From Macrotis lagotis (lineage: Eukaryota > Chordata > Mammalia > Peramelemorphia > Peramelidae), in NCBI RefSeq assembly GCF_037893015.1, contig NC_133658.1, forward strand, positions 888,566,080-888,630,079: DNA of 64,000 nt, written 5' to 3'. A program made the translations under genes and the position numbers. Of this stretch, positions 50,194-62,453 are shown one piece after another. Positions within the stretch are counted from its first letter, which is position 1. The number at the start of each line of letters is the position of its first letter. The notes beneath the pieces are model-generated. The model was not told the DNA's origin and made no database searches. It saw only the letters and a list, made by a program, of their open reading frames with translations.

Positions 50194-51488
50194 TCAGCCT
50201 AGTGTTTTAAGGCTGTCTACAATAATTTTCCTTTCACTCACCCTGCTTCTATTGGCATGGCCTGCTAGCGGCTCTACCCCATTTCTTCAGTGTACTTGCT
50301 ACTGATGTTCCAGTTTTCTTCAAAGCCCAGTTCAGGGTCTCCTCTTACACCAAGGCCTGTCTTTTTCATGGAAGCCCATGCTTGAAAATCAGAGGCTCTG
50401 GCTTCAAATCTTCCCCTTGTACTTTGAGCCTTTCTCTAAAATGAGGGATTGACGGGGTCCATGAAGTCCCTGTAGATCTATGATTATGCCCCAAATTGTC
50501 CTTCCCCCCTTGAAATAATTGCATTTACTTATTTTTATACATATTAAACACTTCTCTCTAGCAAAATATGTTTCTTGAGGGCAGGAAATATTTTGTAGGT
50601 ACTGTGTCCTGTACATGGTAGGTACTTGTCTCTTGAATTAAGTTCTTCACCCAGGCTGTGAAAGGAGATATTGAATGGTGTTAGTGAGACAAGGAGCCTC
50701 AACCAGACTAGGAAGGGTGAGAAGTCTTGGCAGCAGTCTTGGACTCAGGCCCCTTGCTTTTCCTGCCTCACTGTCACTTTCATTTCCCTCTCCCTACTTA
50801 GGCACTCAGCCCTCTGGGTGGCGGCTCCCTAAAAGCCCAGTGGGATGTAGGACCTCAAATCCTTTCAGTTCTTTGCAGACCGTGATGCCAGATTGGTGGC
50901 AGAGCAGATGTAAAGTTTAGATAAGAGTCCCCTCATGGGGTTTGCAAATGACCAAAGAACAGATGGGTTGGGTGTTATTTAGAGATTACATCCAGGGGGA
51001 AAAGTGGATATTCCTGATGCTTGTGAGAAACCTTGAGTAGGTTTGCTGAATTCAGTGTTATTTGGTGATGGTGATAGTGACTGTTAGTGGTGAATCACTC
51101 AGGAGGAGACTCCCCTCCATGGAAGGCAAGGAAGTAGGTCTTGGAAATAGACATTAATGATATCTTGCTGGGAAAAAATAACCCAAAAGTGTGAGGCTGA
51201 TGATGCTAGGTTCTCCTTGGCTAGGTGCTCAGTGAAAGCAATTGAATGGGATGTTTTCCTCCTAGGAACCTGAAATAAGGAGGAGCCAATTGGTTTGTTT
51301 CCTAGAAAGCCCCGGAGACGGTCACCTTCTTGGCTCTTTTCAGTCTGCCTTCTCTGAGGCTTGGAGGGATAACATTCCAGCCAGTGACTTAAATATCTGC
51401 ATCCGCAGCACGATTTAAAATAAGAAAAGTTGGGCCTGGAGGTGACCGGAGAGTCTCAAGTGCACCGTGGTCCAAGCCGAGACTGGCC

Positions 51489-51746
51489 ATGGAGCAGACT
51501 GAGCCGCCCTCCCTACGCCCCACTGCCTGTGTGAGCAATGAGGACCTTTTCATCTGTGGCCGGCCGGCAATTCATTTGGCCGTGGCTTGGGAGGGATGCC
51601 GCTCTACCCGATGTCTTTACCTCCCCGGGGAGGGCCCGGCCCTCCAGCCACCACCTGACATTGAGGGCATCGAGTTTCTTGGCAAGAAAGGTCAGTCCGA
51701 GTTAGCGCTGCCCATCTCCTCCCCACCCGGGGCTGGCAGCTTCTAG
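51489..51746 (+). other. Uncharacterised 85-codon open frame upstream of CHD5
   Basis: Runs from an ATG in a CCATGG context to a stop. A donor-like AAG|GTCAGT follows codon 67, so the frame could be a first exon of an unknown transcript or simply chance in GC-rich DNA. I recognise no domain. A TTTAAAATAAG motif lies about 70 bases upstream. Confidence 0.12.
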
Positions 51747-52754
51747 ATCCACCCCTCCCTGCCCAAGTCCCTGGAGGAACTCTGGTCCCAGATTCTCTAA
51801 CCCCAGTTTAAAGTGATCTGAGATGGGGAGGGCGGGCTAGGTGAAGCGGCCTGCTCGGCCTCGGAGGAAGCCGGGAGCCCTGCGATCGATTGATGCTGGA
51901 AGGTAAACATTGGTTTTCCCCGGTGGGTCCAGCGGCTCACGCCGCCGGTGGCTTGCTCCGTGTCTGTCCGGACCAGAGAGGCGGCGCGGGCTTGCTCCTG
52001 CGCCCTGCGGGAGCCGCTCGGGGCCCTCTCCGGCAGGGTCCGGCGGCTGCGCCCTGGGCCGGCCCAGCCCGGGGGCCCTTTCCAACTTGCAAGTCTTGCT
52101 CCCGGCACATGGCTGGGGAAACTTTGCCGGCGAATCAGAGCGGCTCCAGTCTTCGCAGGAGCTCTCTTCATTATCAAAGCTCTGTTGTGACAGCCCTTTT
52201 TTTCCTTTCTCTTTTTTCCTCCCCAGCTCCAGCGTGGGAATTTGGCTGCCTCTTCTGGCATTTTTGTTAAGAGTTCGAGGTTGGGGGCTGGAGCCCCTGC
52301 CCTCTGGTCTTCCCGGAGACACCCAAACGATGTGGCCCCGAGTGTCAGAGGCAGGTGCATGTCCGGGGCCCCAGGGGCTCACTGAAGCTCCAGCTCGGGA
52401 CTGGGGCAGGCAAGCTGGGGAGGAGGGTCAAGGGCCTGGAAGGGCGCTTGGGGCCCCAGAGCAGGAGGGCGGGCGGACTGAGCAGCTCCGGGGCCAGCGC
52501 CCAGCGCAGTGCCTGTGTCTGTGCGAGCAGGGGAGGGGGCTCGTGGGGGCACCCTCTGCCAGCCGGGCTTCTCCCCAGGTTGGCCTGCGGCGGCCAGCTC
52601 AGGGCGGGGTCTGGCGCCCCTGGGCCCGCCGGCCTCCGCCGCCTGCCCTCCCCCGGGGTCCCTGCCCCGGCCTCAGTCCGCGGCTCCCGGCCTTGGGGAG
52701 GCGCCCGGCCGTCCGGCTGCCCGAGCCCCCGGGGCCAGCTCGAGGCGCCCCTCC

Positions 52755-53045
52755 GGGCCGGTCCCTCCCGGCCGGTCCCTCCGGGCCGGTCCTTCCCTGC
52801 CGGCCCCTCCGGGCCGGTCCCTCCGGGCCGGTCCCTCCCCGCCTGCCCCTCCCCGCCGGCCCCTCCGGGCCGGTCCCTCCCCGCCGGCCCCTCCGGGCCG
52901 GTCCTTCCCTGCCGGCCCCTCCGGGCCGGTCCCTCCGGGCCGGTCCCTCCGGGCCGGTCCCTCCCCGCCGGTCCCTCCCCGCCGGCCCCTCCGGGCCGGT
53001 CCCTCCGGGCCGGTCCCTCCCCGCCGGCCCCTCCGGGCCGGTCCC
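52755..53045. repeat. 14-bp GC-rich minisatellite, about 21 copies
   Basis: Head-to-tail units of GGGCCGGTCCCTCC and the variant CCGCCGGCCCCTCC, 291 bases in all, about 0.4 kb upstream of the CHD5 start codon. Because 14 is not a multiple of 3, each frame cycles through the same 42-base protein pattern. This explains the long Pro/Arg/Gly/Ala frames on both strands. Confidence 0.95.
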
Positions 53046-53450
53046 GGGTGCGAACTCCCGGCGCGGCCGGAACGATGGGATGCGGTTGCCGCGGCAACCA
53101 GACTGGACGTCACAATCCGGGCATGTGTGCCCCCCGCCCCCCGCCGTGCCGCCGGCGCCGCCGCCTCCCTGCCTCTGCCGCCGGGCTGCGGGGCGCGGGA
53201 GGGCGGAGCGCTCCGGAGGGGCCGGGCCCAGGCGCTCCGGGGGCTTTTCGGGGAGCGCAGCGACGCGGGCGGATCGGAGGGTGTCGGGGTCCAGGGCCGA
53301 GACTTGGGGGGGCGGGGGGGACGGGTAGCCGCCATCTTCTCGCCGAGCCGGCCTCGCCCGCCGCGCGAGCAGCTCCGGCAGCGCACGGGTTAAGCCTGGC
53401 ACCGCGCCCCGCGGGGGGGGCTCCGGTCTCCCCTCCCCCCCGTGCCGGGC

Positions 53451-53538
53451 ATGCGGGGCCCGCTGGGCACAGAGGAGGAGCCGCCGCGGCTGCCCGAGGA
53501 GGAGGACGAGGAGATGGAGAACGAGGAGGACGCGCCAG
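53451..53538 (+). CDS. CHD5: CHD5 first coding exon (partial gene)
   Basis: The exon encodes MRGPLGTEEEPPRLPEEEDE followed by EMENEEDAP and one base of the next codon, ending CCAG|GTGAGC. Human CHD5 starts MRGPVGTEEELPRL and then an acidic MENE segment, so the match is specific. An in-frame TAA at 53391-53393 supports this start. CHD5 is a neuronal chromodomain helicase of the NuRD family with PHD fingers, chromodomains and a SNF2 ATPase; none of those domains is in this window. The acidic run is longer than in human. Gene order beside RPL22 agrees with the call. Confidence 0.88.
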
Positions 53539-56500
53539 GTGAGCGGGCAGCGCCCGAGGGGCCGGGCAGGGGGCAGGGGAGCCGCGCGGGGTCTGCGCCA
53601 GGTGGGCACCGGGGGAGGGGGAGGGGGCGAGACGGGGGCGGCGGGGCGGGGGCGGTGGTCGCGCGGAGCCGGGCGCCCGGGCCGGAGGCTGGGCACGGGC
53701 AGCGCCCCGTTGCCCTCTGCGCGGGTGGGGGCTGGGCCACCGTTTCCAGGTCTCGCCAAGGTGCCAGGCTGAGAGCGGCGGCCGGGGTCAGCCCTCGTGC
53801 CCTTGAGTCTTCTGGGTGTGCGCGTGTGGGGCGTGCGTGTTTGTGGGAGCTGGGGCGGGGGGCTCCGTCGGCATCGGCAAGGGAAGCTTTGGTCTTGGGC
53901 TGCATCACACGAGAGGGTCCCGGGCCTTGGGCCAGGTGGGCATGGGGGCGAGGTGAGGGGGCTTCCCTCCAGGGGAAGAGGCCATGTCAGAGAGGACCCT
54001 TGGAGTGGGCCCGTGGCGGGGCTCCAGGAGCCTCTATGGTAAGGGTTGGCTGACCCGGGCCATCCCCTTGCCAAGCGGCTAAGGGACTAGCTGGCACAGA
54101 TGTGGCCTCTTTCTGGCACTAATGGGCGTGCTAATGTCCCATTCTGCCGAAGGCTGTCTGGGGACAGGTGGGTGTCTGGTGTTCACCCAGAGAATGTCCC
54201 AGCAGCTCAGGTGGTGGTTGGCGGTGCTGCTGGTGAGGGGGCAGCAGGGCCAGCCAGTTCCTCCCAAAGCTGAAGAGCCCTCCCCATCGTGGGTGCCCCA
54301 AAGCTCCTACTGTGCCTCTGCATCGCCGAGTTCAGATAGTTATTTCCTTTTTTTCCTTAACCTGAGTCGATGAGAGTGGAGTGCGGAGGAAACGTCTCCT
54401 CCTTCCCAGTGACAGAGCCCTTTGGAGGTTCTGTGACTCCCCTACCCCACCCCGTTCCCTCTTCTAGTCTCACCACTCGGATTTCTCTTTCTTCCGTGGA
54501 CTTTAAAGATACTTCGAGAACAAATGGCAGGTCTCTGGCATCCAGATAGCCGTGGGCCATTTCGGGGCCCCCAGTGCAGCTCTGAGGCATGAATGGGAAG
54601 GAAGAGAAGAGGCTGCTACTTCCTTCTTCGAAGAATCCCCCTTCTCCACTATCCCATCTCTTCTCCTCAATCTTGGGAGACTGCAGCCTCAGACTGGAGA
54701 GGGAACTTTCCTGGTCCTCACTTGCAAAAGTTGGAATACCTTCTTGTCTGAGAAGTTATTCCTTCCTTGTTGAGTTGTGCTCTCAGTTTCCCTTTCCAAC
54801 CTTTTCTTTTGCTCCTCTGCTCCTTGAACAGAAATTAAGTTCAGCAGCTGCTTATTGGCTTTCCAAACACCCCAACTTTCAGAATTTCTGATGATTTTAA
54901 AATGTGCTTCATGTAGGGAAGAAACAGGCAATGCTAGGAGGCAGCTTGGTTCAAATGATCTTGGTTTGGCAGAGGTGACAAACCCCTCACTTCACAATTT
55001 ACCCAGCATCCTGTGGGGCCAGAGCTCCCATGAGACAACCAAGTCAATCACCCACTTGTGCCTGAGCCTCCTATTTATCTGCAAACTTTTCTCTCCCAAG
55101 CAGACCCACCTACCTCCAGGCATTCCTCTAGAATCCCCTCTCCTCCTCCTTGCAGCCCTTTAAAGGTTTCTAATCTTGTCATCTTGGGCCAAACAATGTC
55201 AAATTCCTCATGACCATAACAGTTCCTCAAATCACAGCTGAAGACAGATATCTTTTCCCTCTGACTCTTTGATATGGCAGGATTTCAAAAGCTTTTGCAT
55301 TCTACACAAAGCCTTTCCTCATCCTCCCTTCAAGTTAATGCCTCTTCTTCAAAAGTCATTATGTATTTGTTTTATACATAATTTGTACATTTATTATATG
55401 CCATATGTATATACCTACACCTAATGCTTACTGTATCTGTCTCTCTGATGGACTATAAACTCCTTGCCGTCAACATTCACGGTGTACATACAGCATAGTA
55501 TTAGGTGGCAGGTAATACTTGGTGATTGATTATTTGGATCTGGTCAGTCATCTCTGACTAGCTTCCTAACATTTGGTACAGAGAACTGAACCCAGTCCTG
55601 CCTGAAGACTGTCTCTGGTTGTACATCTTTCAGTTGTCATGAACACCGAGCACCCTTTGAATTCACAGTTATTTCAAATATCTATCTTCCCTCTCTAGGA
55701 AGAATGGTATTAAATGAGAAAGAGGCACCATGTTTGGAGTCAGAGGTCCTGGGTTGAAATCTTAGCTCTGTCATTTATTCCTTTGAGTCACCCTAGGTAA
55801 GCACCAACTTTTCTGCATTTGCAAAATGAGAGGATTGGGCTGGATGGACAACATGATTGCCTTTTCCTCTGGATTCTGTTGCTCTGTTCTGAGAGTCAGA
55901 GCAATTGGTGGTAGCAGTGAGAGTGGTAGAACATTCCAAGTAGTGGAAGGACATTCCAAGTCCTTTACAATCTGGCTTCACTCTTTCCATTCATCTCATA
56001 TGACTCCCAATCACTTACTTTACCTTCCAGTCAAATTGAATCTCTCTTTTCTTTTCTCCTGCTCTCCCACATCTTGGAGTTTTTCATATTTAAAGGGACT
56101 TCCTTCCCCCAGAGTAGTTCTCCCTCCTTCCAAGGCCCAACTTCCATGCCACCTCCTTCCTGACCTTTGCAGATAAAAATGGTCTCTTCATTCTCAAACT
56201 GAGAGGCAACATTGTAGAATGGACAAAGCAATGGATTTGGAGGCAAGACCTGGGTTTGGATTCTCATCCTTTTGCTTCTTATTTTTGTGACTTTGGGTAT
56301 ATTATTTAAACCTCTCAAGGACATGAATTTTCCTTTGCTGTAAACTGAAAATGGAGTGGGGTGGTCAGGAGAGATAACATGGACTAGCTGGAAAGTCCTC
56401 TCCAGCTCTAAATCTGTGATCTCTTACAAGAGAGGGATTGTATTATAATGCATCTGGTCTAACTCTCTCATTTTACAGAGGAGCCCTTGGTTATGCCCAG

Positions 56501-57849
56501 AGAGGGTTAAGTGTTTAGTTAAGTGTCCTAGGTCACACATGAAATGATTGGAACTCAGGTCTTCTGATTCTATTGGTATTCTTTCCCTTTACCACAGTGA
56601 AAATCTTAGAGACAAGAAGACCTATGTGACTCTTCGCATATCACTTAATGTCTTAGCTCTTAGGACCTCAGAAGGCAATTAGATTATAAGTTACAGAAAA
56701 ACTGCCAACCTGTATTGATGAAAGGACTGTCCATGTTAGGAGTTCCCTGTATGTCTGAAATCTTAGGTCTAGCCCCAAACAATAAGCCTTCCTTTGTTCT
56801 TTTTTCACTTTTTTTAATGTAGCCTAGTTATTGGGGTAGACTTGCTTCCCCATCCCCCACACTAGATGGGCTGCTTCTTGAGGGCAAGGGTCTATAGGTT
56901 TCATTCATCTTCATTCCCCCAGTACCCAGAATAGGGCTTCATAGGTACTTAATAAAAGTCTTTAAAATGATTGATTGATGCTCTGGAAGGAGCCACAGAC
57001 TCAGAGTCAAAAGACCTGGACTGACTCCTTGGTACTACTTGAATGATGTTCATCCCTCTAGACCTTATCCATCAAATGACATCACTTCCAAAGGTTCTTT
57101 TGTATTCCAGACCAGACTGCTAATCCCAGTTCTGTCAATGACTGACTGTATGTGACCTTGGGCAAGCTACTTCCTTTCTCTGGTTCTTAGTTTCTTCTTT
57201 TGTAAAGTAGGGAAAACAAAATTTTCCCTACCCACTGGGGTGAGATAAAGAGCAAAGGAGAGAGCAAGTATGGCCAAGTCTTGGTAACAGTCGAAATCTT
57301 CCACAAAACAGATGATGATCATTCTTCAAATGGCCTGTTGATAGGTGCCATTTTTTTTCCTGGGGAAATTTCCAGGGAAATGCTGTGCCTGCCATTCAGG
57401 GAACTAACCCAGCCTGCCCAGTCAGGTTCTTTCACTCTAATTTTCCATCATAGAGCCCCATGTCTGGCACGTGTTCATCTTCACATACTTGATGACAGCT
57501 CTCATGACCTCCTCAGCCCTCTCTTCTCCAGGCTAAATATTCCTAGTTCCTTCAATCCCTTCCCACAGACTCAAGGTCTTTCCTCTTCTTAGTTTTCATC
57601 CTCTGGACAGATTAGCTTAGAAGTGTCCTAATTAGGCAGTGCCCAGAAACTGAGCATAGTACTCTCAATCTGGAAGCAGTACATTTCAGTGAGTCTTCTC
57701 TTCTGCCTAACTCTGCCTCATCATGTAACTGTGACACTCTGCAGCTTCTGGGGTCTACTCCCTGCTCCATCCACTTCTCTTTGATCTCTCTGATATTTTT
57801 CTGGCCAAGTCCCTTTCATTGACCCCACACCTCAGTGTGAACAAATTGA

Positions 57850-58020
57850 TTTTTTTTTGCTTTAGCTTTTTTGATTTTTGCAAGGTAATGGGGTTAAGTG
57901 ACTTGCCCAAGGTCACACGGCTAGATAATTATGAAGTACCTGAGCTCAGATTTGAACTCAGCTTCTTCTGACACCAGGGCTGGTGCTCTATACACTGAAC
58001 CACCTAGCTGCCCCCCAGCA
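57850..58020 (-). mobile_element. Type A SINE with target-site duplication
   Basis: Antisense copy flanked by TGAACAAATTGA (57838-57849) and TGAGCAAATTGA (58021-58032). Confidence 0.87.
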
Positions 58021-58879
58021 TGAGCAAATTGAACAGATCCCTTCCTACTTTTTGTGTGATAACAGAAGTCATTGACTTGAAGTTATGGAGCTGAATTCAA
58101 ACCAGGGCTAATCCTTAGATGTCTGACCTTAGGTAACTCATTTCAATTCTCTGAACCCAAGTTCCCTCATGTGTTAAAATTATAACCAATCAAACAACCT
58201 ACCCTCTAGGTATACTATGTGCCAAAAGGTAGAGATCGCATAAAGGTGAAAAAACAGTCCTTAGGGAGCTCATATTTCATTAGGGACACCGTGTTCTCAC
58301 ATAAGATATAGATACATAAAATCAATCAATCAACAAATATTAAGTGTTTACTGTGTGTCAGACACTGGGAATACAAGTTCAAAGACAGATAGATCTATAG
58401 AGAATTAAGTAGTAAGAGTCAAACCAATGATTAACTGTACTAAGCACTGGGCTTACAAAAATCAGAAAATATCAAAAAATGTTTATGTATGTGCATCATA
58501 AGGATAAAGTGAATCAATGCAATAAAGCATTCACAAGGTAGTTGGGAAGAGGAACACTCCTGGTAGGGGCTCAGAAAAGTCTAAGAAGAAGGTGGCACTT
58601 AGTTTGATTCTTGAAAGAAATCAGGAATTGCAAGAGGCAGAGGTGAGGAAGGAATTTGTACTAGGGATGAGGGACTGAAAAGGGAGCATGGTGTGCATTC
58701 AGCAAATGCCTCTATCACCTGCATCATAGGGTTCTCACGGTAGTTTATTTTTTGTTCACATTTTAAAGATTATAGAGCTCATTGCTTAGTTCCCTTCTTT
58801 CAGTCCTCAGCTAGTATTATCTCCATTTTACAGATTCAAAATCTGAAGCTCAGGGGTGAAGTGATTGGTTTATGGTTAT

Positions 58880-59120
58880 ACAGCTAGTCAGGTAGCTAGG
58901 TAGTTAATTGGGCAGAATGCTGACCCCAAAGTCAGAAAGACTAAAAATCTGGTCCTAGATACTTACTGTGTGACCCTGGGCAAGTCATTTTACCCTATCT
59001 GCCTCAATTTCCTCATCTGTAAAGTAAACTGGAAAAGGAAATGGTAAACCACTCCAATCTCTTTGCCAAGAAAAGCCCAAATGTTTTCACAGAGAGTAAG
59101 ACATGATTGAAATGACTTAA
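58880..59120 (+). mobile_element. Type C SINE
   Basis: Sense copy: tgtgaccctgggcaagtcat, cctcaatttcctcatctgta and ctctttgccaagaaaagccc, ending in an A-rich stretch. Confidence 0.7.
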
Positions 59121-59140
59121 CAACAACAATATTTTTACCA

Positions 59141-59372
59141 GGCAGCTAGGTGGCTTAGTAGATAGAGTACTGGCCCTGGAATCAGGAAGACCCCTTTCTG
59201 TGGTCAACATCCAGTCTCAGACACTTACCAGCTGAGTGACCCTGGGCAAGTCACTTAAACCTGTTTGCCTCAGTTTCCTCATCTGTAAAGTGAACCAGAG
59301 AAGGAAATGGCAAACCTCTCTAGTCTCTTTGCCGAGCAAAGCCCATGGGGGTTAGAGTCAGACATAATTGAA
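59141..59372 (+). mobile_element. Type C SINE, second tandem neighbour
   Basis: A further sense copy lies about 20 bases after the previous one: ggcagctaggtggcttagta head to gagtcagacataattgaaaa end. Confidence 0.75.
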
Positions 59373-60099
59373 AAAAATGGCTGGAAACCCCCTCCCCAAA
59401 ATACAGTCAGTTATTGTCAGGTTGACTGAATCCCAGGTGCTCTGACGCCAAAGATTCTCCTCTGTTACACTAGGTGATCTCTGGGACAGTACATACACTG
59501 ATGAATAGAAAAAGCATTTTGCATGCGTAGAGTGCTTCAAATCAGGGTTGACATCTTGAGTCCTATAGGGTTTCAAGAGGTAAATAATGAAGAAAGAAAG
59601 CTTTCCAGAAAAGTCTAGGCAAAACTGGGATATTATACGTTGTAGAGAATACTTTGTCTTTCAGAGATGGTCAGATCTGGGCTTTAGGAATCTTCATTTG
59701 GTAGCAGAAGGGAGAGGTGGCTGGAATATTTTGAGAGATCCACGGTGTCATAGAACTTACTAGTCCTGGAAGAGCTCTCATTGGTTGATTCTAAGGCAGG
59801 TTACCCCATTGCCTCCCAGAAAGCTCCATTCCTCTTTTATAGAGATTCACTTATTAAGGAAATTCTTCCCTTCAGTAAACTTAAATCCAGTCCTTCCCCC
59901 CCCCCCCCACTTCTATCAATTGCTACAGATTCTTCCTTTTGGGGAACAAGCAGGACAAATTTCTCTCTGCGACTTTTAAATTGTTCAAACCAGCTAATTC
60001 CAACCCCCGGCTGCCAGTTTTTTCCCAACTTAACAATTCCCTAGTTCTTTCATCTAATCCTCATATTAGTCTGTTGATGAATATTTATTAAGAACCAAC

Positions 60100-60362
60100 T
60101 ATATGTTAGAGCTGTGAGGTGGCCAGAGGCTGGAATCAGAAAGGTGTTTGTTGTGTCCTTTACTTCATATCCTACTCTTCCTGACCTTTCACTTGAGGTA
60201 TTCTTGGCAAAGATGCTGGAGTGGTTTGCCATTTCTTTCTCTAGCTCACAGTACAGATGAGGAAACTGAGGCAGCTAGTAAGTTTCTGAGGTCATATTTG
60301 AATTTAGGTCTTCCTGACAGCAGACCTGGTGCCCTATCCATTATGGTACCACCTAACTGCCC
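60100..60362 (-). mobile_element. Type C SINE
   Basis: Antisense copy with ttcttggcaaagatgctgga, gatgaggaaactgaggcagc and cacctaactgccct. Confidence 0.7.
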
Positions 60363-61469
60363 TGGAGTCAGAAAGAACAGATTCAAATTTGACCTTAGAC
60401 ACTAATTAGCTGTGTGATCCCTGGCAATTTAAGTGGGGGGAGAAGAGGACCACTAACGTCTTGAAGGATGATGGAAGGTCTTAAGTAAGAGTTGGCACTT
60501 GAGCTAAGCATTAAAAGAAGCAAGGGGCAATCCGAAGTAGGAGGAAATGGCACATTACTTCAATATCTTTGCCAAGAAAACCGTATGGACAGTTTGTCCA
60601 CAGGGTCTCGGAGAGTTGGACACAAGTGAACAGCAACACCACCTGCCAGTCAGACACTGTCCTGAGCCCTGGGGACACTAAGACATCTGATATGAACCCT
60701 CGTTATCATTCTAGTTGGACATTCTATTTCTTGCTTAAACCACAATGTATTACAATTCATACAATACTCTACAAGATATTGCCTGACCAGGGGAACCCTC
60801 CCTCCCTCCCTGTTCTTGGGAGCTAAGCCCCTTTTCAGGCAGTTTGGGGTCGGAACAATTCCCCTTCCCCATCCCTTTGAAGATTATGAAAATGTTTAGT
60901 CCCTTCTCTTCTCTCAATGTTGCTCACCCCCTGGGACTTGCTGAGTCAGTTCAGGGCTTAGTCCCTCTTCCCTCCTATCCCTTCTCTTTCTCCTTCCTCT
61001 CCCCAATTTGAAGACTTCCCTTGCTTGTCCTATGCTCTCTCCCAAACAGGTAGAGTCTGTAGCCCTGCCTGGGTAAATCCCTCACTTCCTTCTCTCCCCA
61101 GCTTCCCCCACCTCCACCATGAGATGCCCTCCGGGCTGCCCTGCAGGTCCCCAGGCTTTCTGCTCCTCAGTTAGGGACCAAAACAGAGATGGGATCGGGG
61201 AGGAAAAGTTGCAGCTTTTGCCCAGAGGGGCTGATTTTTCAAGTGACAAGAGCTGTCACACATATTCTTAAAATTCAGCAACAGTTAAACTAATTACTTG
61301 TCAAATCTGTTGCTTTCATTTCTATCTCCCTTTCCCCTTTTCCTTTTGAGTCCTTCTTTAGTAGGAAAACAGGCCCAGTCATTAAAAAGGCCTCTGCTCT
61401 GACTGTGGGTTAAGAGAGAGGACCCTCTGTTGAGATCTTCTCTCATCTTTTAGTTTATTTTCTGGGGGG

Positions 61470-61470
<1 letters not shown>

Positions 61471-61522
<52 letters not shown>
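61471..61522. repeat. (TG)n microsatellite
   Basis: About 25 uninterrupted TG units in CHD5 intron 1. Confidence 0.95.
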
Positions 61523-61523
<1 letters not shown>

Positions 61524-61934
61524 TGGAAGAGTATGATGCTTTCTAGTTCATAATGGAAGTTAGAGGAAAGAAATGCATCATCAGTGTCTCCCTCTCCATC
61601 CCTGGGGACCAGCACAGAAATTTCCCTCTTCTCTAAGAGGCAGTATGTTATAAGAGAAAAGAGATGGGCTGCAATCCAATTCATCCCAACTGAACCCAAT
61701 GCAATCAAATCTCATTCTTCCAACGAACATTTATTAAAATACCTATAATATACCAGGATAAAAAAATCCCACATATATTAAAAAAAACCTAACTCTCAAA
61801 TAACTCCTTTCTACAGGGAGCTTACAGTCTGTGGCGAAAATAATATGCACACAGCAAAAATTCAATACAAATTATAGGGCTAGAGAATGGGTCTATGATT
61901 TTATCGGCCTAGGGAAGTCCTTCTCCCAATGATG

Positions 61935-62453
61935 CTTTTTCCTTCATTCTCGAAGGCCGTGACAACAAGGGTGGTGACAATGAATTGGATTTGAGTTGGG
62001 GGGAGGGTTAGTTATTGGGAGGCTCGTTTACTCTTATACTTTATTCAGACTCAAAAACAAAATAGAAGGTAATTAGTGGGGCAAGAGTGCTAGCGACCAG
62101 GATAGGCTAAGTCAGGAGCCTCACTTTCTCCTCCAGAGCCATCTGGATTCAGTGGTCAGATATGAGTAAGGACAGCTGGAGATGGTCTTGGATGTGAGCA
62201 ATCAGGGTTAAAACATGACTTGCGCGGTGGCTAGGTGGCACTGTGGATAGAGCGCTGACCTTGGAGTCAGGAGACCTGAGTTCAAATCCAGCCTCAGATA
62301 TTTACCTAGCTGTGTGGCTTTGGGCAAGTCCGTTGCCTTGAAAAAACAAAACAAAAAACCGTGACTTGCCCCAAGGTTAAGTGTCTGAGGCTGGTTCCAA
62401 CTTCCATTATCCTGAGTCTGAGGCTCTATCCACTGTGCCACCTAGTTAGTTGC
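61935..62453 (-). mobile_element. Type B SINE, interrupted by a type A SINE
   Basis: Left part to 62223 (tccttcattctcgaaggccg, tcctccagagccatctggat, gacagctggagatggtcttg) and right part from 62362 to the gccacctagttagttgccc head. Confidence 0.75.
62224..62361 (+). mobile_element. Type A SINE nested in a type B SINE
   Basis: Inserted in the opposite orientation to its host element, with TGACTTGC at 62216-62223 and 62362-62369 as the target duplication. Confidence 0.88.

Larger units (their letters stand above)
42694..51400. other. Spacer between RPL22 and CHD5
   Basis: No gene was recognised in about 8.7 kb. The contents are scattered MIR and L2 3' ends, one type A and one type B/A SINE pair, an L1-like remnant and a CTAT microsatellite. 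Open frames are short and lack recognisable domains. Confidence 0.6.
51900..54050. promoter_or_regulatory. CpG island and promoter region of CHD5
   Basis: About 2 kb of strongly CpG- and GC-rich sequence surrounds the first CHD5 exon and contains the 14-bp minisatellite. There is no TATA box near the start. The human CHD5 promoter is a CpG island silenced by methylation in several tumours; the island here is the positional equivalent. Confidence 0.8.

Noticed and set aside
51910-53328. 472-codon plus-strand frame upstream of CHD5
   Set aside because: Same cause: GC-rich DNA and the minisatellite period. Length alone is not evidence here.
52599-54074. 491-codon minus-strand frame across the CHD5 island
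   Set aside because: It runs through the 14-bp minisatellite and antisense to the real CHD5 exon; composition is repetitive and no domain is present.
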